Shown here piece by piece: positions 6,697 through 8,982 of a DNA stretch of 8,982 nucleotides. Made by a program: the position numbers and the translations under genes. The DNA is taken from positions 1-8,982 of the forward strand of contig JAJYAH010000227.1 in the NCBI GenBank assembly GCA_021779635.1, written 5' to 3'. Position 1 is the stretch's first letter. The number at the start of each line of letters is the position of its first letter. The notes below the pieces were generated by a model. That model was not told the DNA's origin. It saw nothing but the letters and a program-made list of their open reading frames with translations, and made no database searches. Source of the DNA: Pseudomonadota bacterium (GTDB taxonomy: Bacteria > Pseudomonadota > Alphaproteobacteria > Rhizobiales > Xanthobacteraceae).

Positions 6697-7215
6697 TCAA
6701 GGCCTGGCTGCCGGGGCCGGCGCCGCATCGACAAAGCCGATCACCGACTTGAGCCGGCCGTCATCGGCGATGATTCCGATGTCGGTTCCCTTGATATAAA
6801 GCGGCGCCTCCGCGGTTCCGCCTGCGACCCAGGAGAAGCGAACATATTGGTGATGCGCCTCGATACCGCTTGCGAGTGCAAGGCGATAACCCGGGTGAGT
6901 CTCTTGCGCCTTGGCGATCATGGCGTCGATCCCGCCGTGGCCCGCGCCCTGCCGCGCTCCGTCCACATAGGTTCCATCCTCCGACCATGTCTTGGCCACC
7001 AAGTCTCGCCGCCGCGTGGCGTCCTGCTCGTTCCACACGGACAGATAACGCACAACGATTTCATTCACATTGCTCATGGCTGTTTTCCTCGCTTCGATCA
7101 TTTCGTTTGCGCCGATGTTCTCCGCTTCAACCGGCCGCGACGCTTCGGCTCCGACTTGAAGGCCTAACGCCAGCACGCCGACTGTCTTCAGCGCGGTTCG
7201 TCGATCCACTGCCAT
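6697..7215 (-). CDS. NTF2-like protein with probable Tat signal peptide (alternative cytoplasmic start inside)
   Basis: A second NTF2/SnoaL-like domain, unrelated in detail to the one at 346-783. Reading from ATG 7215 gives 172 aa. Residues 1-25 resemble a Tat signal (DRRTALK at 4-10, hydrophobic TVGVLALGLQVG, cleavage-like AEA at 23-25). The domain runs from about residue 47, with VVRYLSVWNEQD, then TWSEDGTYVDGARQGAGHGG, and ends in SVIGFVD. GAGG at 7221-7224 lies 5 bases before ATG 7215. A second in-frame ATG at 7077 has a stronger GAGGA at 7086-7090, spaced 8 bases, and would give a 126-aa cytoplasmic protein, the usual length for a bare NTF2-like domain. The frame stays open to 7365, but nothing upstream of 7215 looks protein-like. 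Function is unknown; I cannot decide which start is used, or whether both are. Confidence 0.8.
   Translation of the reverse strand: MAVDRRTALKTVGVLALGLQVGAEASRPVEAENIGANEMIEARKTAMSNVNEIVVRYLSVWNEQDATRRRDLVAKTWSEDGTYVDGARQGAGHGGIDAMIAKAQETHPGYRLALASGIEAHHQYVRFSWVAGGTAEAPLYIKGTDIGIIADDGRLKSVIGFVDAAPAPAARP
7086..7090 (-). promoter_or_regulatory. Internal ribosome binding site for the short NTF2-like form
   Basis: GAGGA on the - strand, 8 bases upstream of the ATG at 7077. It is better placed than the site serving ATG 7215 and argues that the start at 7077 is used at least some of the time. Confidence 0.55.
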
Positions 7216-7371
7216 TGTGACCTCGCTTTGTCGTGTTACGCAGATCTGCTTTCCGCTATGTTGCGGCCTTGCGCTGACCAGCGCGGATTTGAGCGCGCGT
7301 TTCGCCGCAGCCGATTTCAGCGGCGACGCGCGCGAAGATCGGACGGCGCCAAAAGCCGACGACATCTGCGG

Positions 7372-7470
7372 TCACAGGCGTGGCCCGCGGCGCACAGGGC
7401 GCTTTCCAGTAATGTCTGAACGCCCCACCGACCATTTGCGACTCGGTTCTGCCAAGGCTGTGCTGGTCAT
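7372..7470 (-). CDS. Small ORF, 32 aa, possible gene remnant or leader
   Basis: ATG 7470 is preceded by GAGAGGA (7479-7485) at 8 bases, a strong ribosome binding site for this genome. The peptide starts MTSTALAEPSRKW and ends in a basic stretch (GKRPVRRGPRL). I recognise no domain. The first 13 residues resemble the N-terminal lead of some MFS transporters (impression only), but the hydrophobic first helix that should follow is absent. It may therefore be a deletion remnant of a transporter gene, a short basic protein, or a leader ORF for the NTF2-like gene 157 bases downstream. Codon use gives no firm support. Confidence 0.3.
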   Translation of the reverse strand: MTSTALAEPSRKWSVGRSDITGKRPVRRGPRL

Positions 7471-7527
7471 TTGATTTTTCCTCTCGCGTGATGGGACGCT
7501 ATATGCCGCATCAATCCGGCGCGGACG

Positions 7528-7544
7528 ATTACGCGCGAGGTAAT
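7528..7544. promoter_or_regulatory. Palindromic operator-like element
   Basis: ATTACGCGCGAGGTAAT: perfect 5-base arms ATTAC/GTAAT around a 7-base centre, beside the A/T-rich TAATATTTT (7541-7549). It lies about 60 bases upstream of the small - strand ORF, where a promoter and repressor site would be expected. The length and spacing fit a TetR- or GntR-type operator, but no such regulator is encoded in the window. Confidence 0.3.
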
Positions 7545-7699
7545 ATTTTCGCCGAATGCACGAAATGAATCTCACGGCGCGGCATCGCCGGCATGCACCG
7601 GAACGCGAAATGCCGATTGGCGACAGATCGACAGCAGATCGCTGCAGTGAGGCAAATTACGAACTACGGTCACGGCGCCGGATTGCACCGGACCGCCAT

Positions 7700-8982
7700 T
7701 CAATGCAGCTGGATCCGGCGTGCACCGGCGACCTCCTGATACAAGGCCGCATATTGGCTCGCCCGATTGCGCCACGATACATCGGTCGACATGCCGTCGA
7801 GCTGCAATCTGCGCCAGGCATGCTTGTCATGAAACGCGTTGCTGGCCTTGCGCAGGGCGCCGGCGAGATTTTCGGACGTGACCGGAGCAAACTTGAAGCC
7901 GGTCGCCGCACCACCGGCCATGTCGGCCTCTTCAACATCAACGACTGTGTCCGAAAGGCCACCGACCCCTGATACGATCGGGACGGCGCCGTATCTCAAG
8001 GCGCAAAGCTGGGTCAGACCGCAGGGTTCAAAGCGCGACGGCACCACCAGGGCATCCGCACCGGCCTGAATCAGATGGGCAAGCGCTTCGTCATAGCCGA
8101 TAAGAACCGCTATCCGGCCCATATTCGCTTTCGCGACCGCTCGATACCGATCCTGAAGATCCTGATCTCCGCTCCCAAGCAAAACCAGCTGCATTCCTTC
8201 GTTCAGGATGGTGGGAGTGTTGTCAAGCAGAAGATCGAGTCCCTTCTGCCAGGACAGTCGGCTTATGACGCCAAGCAGTAGCGCATCGGCAGATGGATCG
8301 AGGCCAAGCCGCCGCTGCAGGGCAGCTTTGTTCACCGCTCGGGACTCCGGTTCTTTTGCGCTGAAGCGAGCAGCAATGTGCGGATCCGTTTCGGGGTTCC
8401 AGACGGAGATATCGACGCCGTTGAGGATACCGCTCAGGACCCGCGATCGTTCACGCAACAACCCGCCCAGTCCCATGCCCTCCTCGTCTCCCTGAATCTC
8501 GATCGCATAAGTCGGAGAGACCGTCGTGATGCGATCCGCAAATTGCAGGCCTGCCTTCAAGAAGCTGATCATTCCGTAATATTCGACGCCGTGAATCGTG
8601 AAGGATTGAGGCGGCAAGCCGAACGTATCGAGCATGTCATGCGGAAACTTGCCCTGATATGCGAGATTATGAACCGTCATCACGGTGCCGGGTCGCGGAC
8701 CGTTGGCATAGTGCAAATAGGCAGCCGCGAGTCCCGCCTGCCAATCGTGGGCGTGCACGATATCAGGCACGAATGCCGGAATGGCGCCCAGGCCGATTTC
8801 AGCCGCCATCCGGGAAAGCGCCGCAAACCGCACACCGTTGTCGGGCCAATCCTTGCCGTCGGGCGTGACATAGGGATTGCCGGGCCGCGCGAAAAGATGT
8901 GGCGCATCGAGCACGAGCAGATCGAGGTTCTCGTGTGATCCGCTGAGCAGGCGGACCGGCCCGCCGTGGAAATGCCGCCAAT
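7700..8982 (-). CDS. glgA: Glycogen synthase, GT5 family (5' end beyond window)
   Basis: ADP-glucose-dependent glycogen synthase, which elongates alpha-1,4-glucan in the cytoplasm. 426 codons are visible and the frame stays open to the right edge, so roughly the first 50-60 residues, including the KTGGL ADP-glucose loop, are missing. An internal GTG at 8914 is not the real start: coding clearly continues upstream ([10 protein letters not shown]... then [19 protein letters not shown]). Diagnostic segments are [67 protein letters not shown] and [17 protein letters not shown] (with the family's catalytic Glu). The C-terminus follows the expected length. Other glycogen genes may lie to the right; none lies downstream within the window. 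Base composition appears lower in GC than in the central genes. Confidence 0.96.
   Translation of the reverse strand, partial: WRHFHGGPVRLLSGSHENLDLLVLDAPHLFARPGNPYVTPDGKDWPDNGVRFAALSRMAAEIGLGAIPAFVPDIVHAHDWQAGLAAAYLHYANGPRPGTVMTVHNLAYQGKFPHDMLDTFGLPPQSFTIHGVEYYGMISFLKAGLQFADRITTVSPTYAIEIQGDEEGMGLGGLLRERSRVLSGILNGVDISVWNPETDPHIAARFSAKEPESRAVNKAALQRRLGLDPSADALLLGVISRLSWQKGLDLLLDNTPTILNEGMQLVLLGSGDQDLQDRYRAVAKANMGRIAVLIGYDEALAHLIQAGADALVVPSRFEPCGLTQLCALRYGAVPIVSGVGGLSDTVVDVEEADMAGGAATGFKFAPVTSENLAGALRKASNAFHDKHAWRRLQLDGMSTDVSWRNRASQYAALYQEVAGARRIQLH

Larger units (their letters stand above)
7216..7699. other. Gene-poor stretch between NTF2-like gene and glgA
   Basis: In these 484 bases I find no recognisable gene family on either strand. 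The stretch holds a 32-codon - strand ORF (7372-7470) with a good ribosome binding site, a 17-base palindromic element (7528-7544), and three copies of TGCACCGG (7594-7601, 7684-7691, 7721-7728, the last just inside glgA). It may be a decayed gene or a long regulatory spacer. No terminator hairpin with a T-run was found after the glgA stop. Confidence 0.4.

Noticed and set aside
6637..6704. Possible bidirectional terminator between the antiporter and NTF2-like genes.
   Set aside because: The stems are short (5-6 bases), one loop is too small and the other long, and neither side has a T-run; recorded only as a note on the gap.
7216..7365. Upstream extension of the second NTF2-like gene to a start at 7365.
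   Set aside because: The extra 50 residues are basic and low in complexity, precede a convincing signal peptide, and no ribosome binding site supports the 7365 start.
7598..7630. GGAAC near 7600 as a possible -35 element for an EcfG-type general stress promoter.
   Set aside because: The expected CGTT about 16-17 bases downstream is not there, and no gene starts at a suitable distance on that strand.
7594..7728. Three copies of TGCACCGG within 135 bases.
   Set aside because: Spacing is irregular (90 and 37 bases), the copies are only 8 bases long, and one lies inside glgA; in GC-rich DNA this is not enough to call a repeat family or operator array.

Overview
The window looks like chromosomal DNA from an alphaproteobacterium, most likely Bradyrhizobiaceae (Nitrobacteraceae). 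This is inferred from the high GC content, strong GC bias at third codon positions, a DUF2155 protein beside aat, and the style of the SDR, esterase and antiporter proteins. I see no rRNA, tRNA, CRISPR array, transposase or attachment site.

Left block (1-2209, + strand). The 3' end of a sensor histidine kinase is followed by an 89-base gap that holds an inverted repeat. Then come three tightly packed genes: an NTF2/SnoaL-like protein, an ArsR-family regulator, and aat (leucyl/phenylalanyl-tRNA--protein transferase). The regulator and aat share an ATGA stop/start overlap, so aat, which makes N-degrons, appears to be translationally coupled to a regulator with a non-classical, internally duplicated C-terminal half.

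Middle block. A secreted, proline-rich DUF2155 protein (2267-3244, - strand) converges on aat. A 226-base divergent region follows. Next is a + strand series: an SDR oxidoreductase (3471-4250), an HSL-type alpha/beta hydrolase (4374-5321) and a CPA1-type Na+/H+ antiporter (5355-6602, TTG start). The SDR and hydrolase could act in one catabolic route (alcohol/ketone oxidation and ester cleavage), but the substrate cannot be read from the sequence. The antiporter follows 33 bases later and may be co-transcribed.

Right block (- strand). A second NTF2-like protein has two plausible starts, one of which adds a Tat-type signal peptide. After it comes a gene-poor stretch holding a 32-codon ORF with a strong ribosome binding site and a small palindrome. 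The block ends with a 5'-truncated glycogen synthase gene (glgA) running off the right edge.

Most of this is ordinary housekeeping or accessory content. No convincing new multi-gene system is visible. The observations most worth a second look are the tandem repeat in the ArsR-family protein and its coupling to aat, the dual-start NTF2-like gene, and the small ORF with palindrome at 7372-7544.
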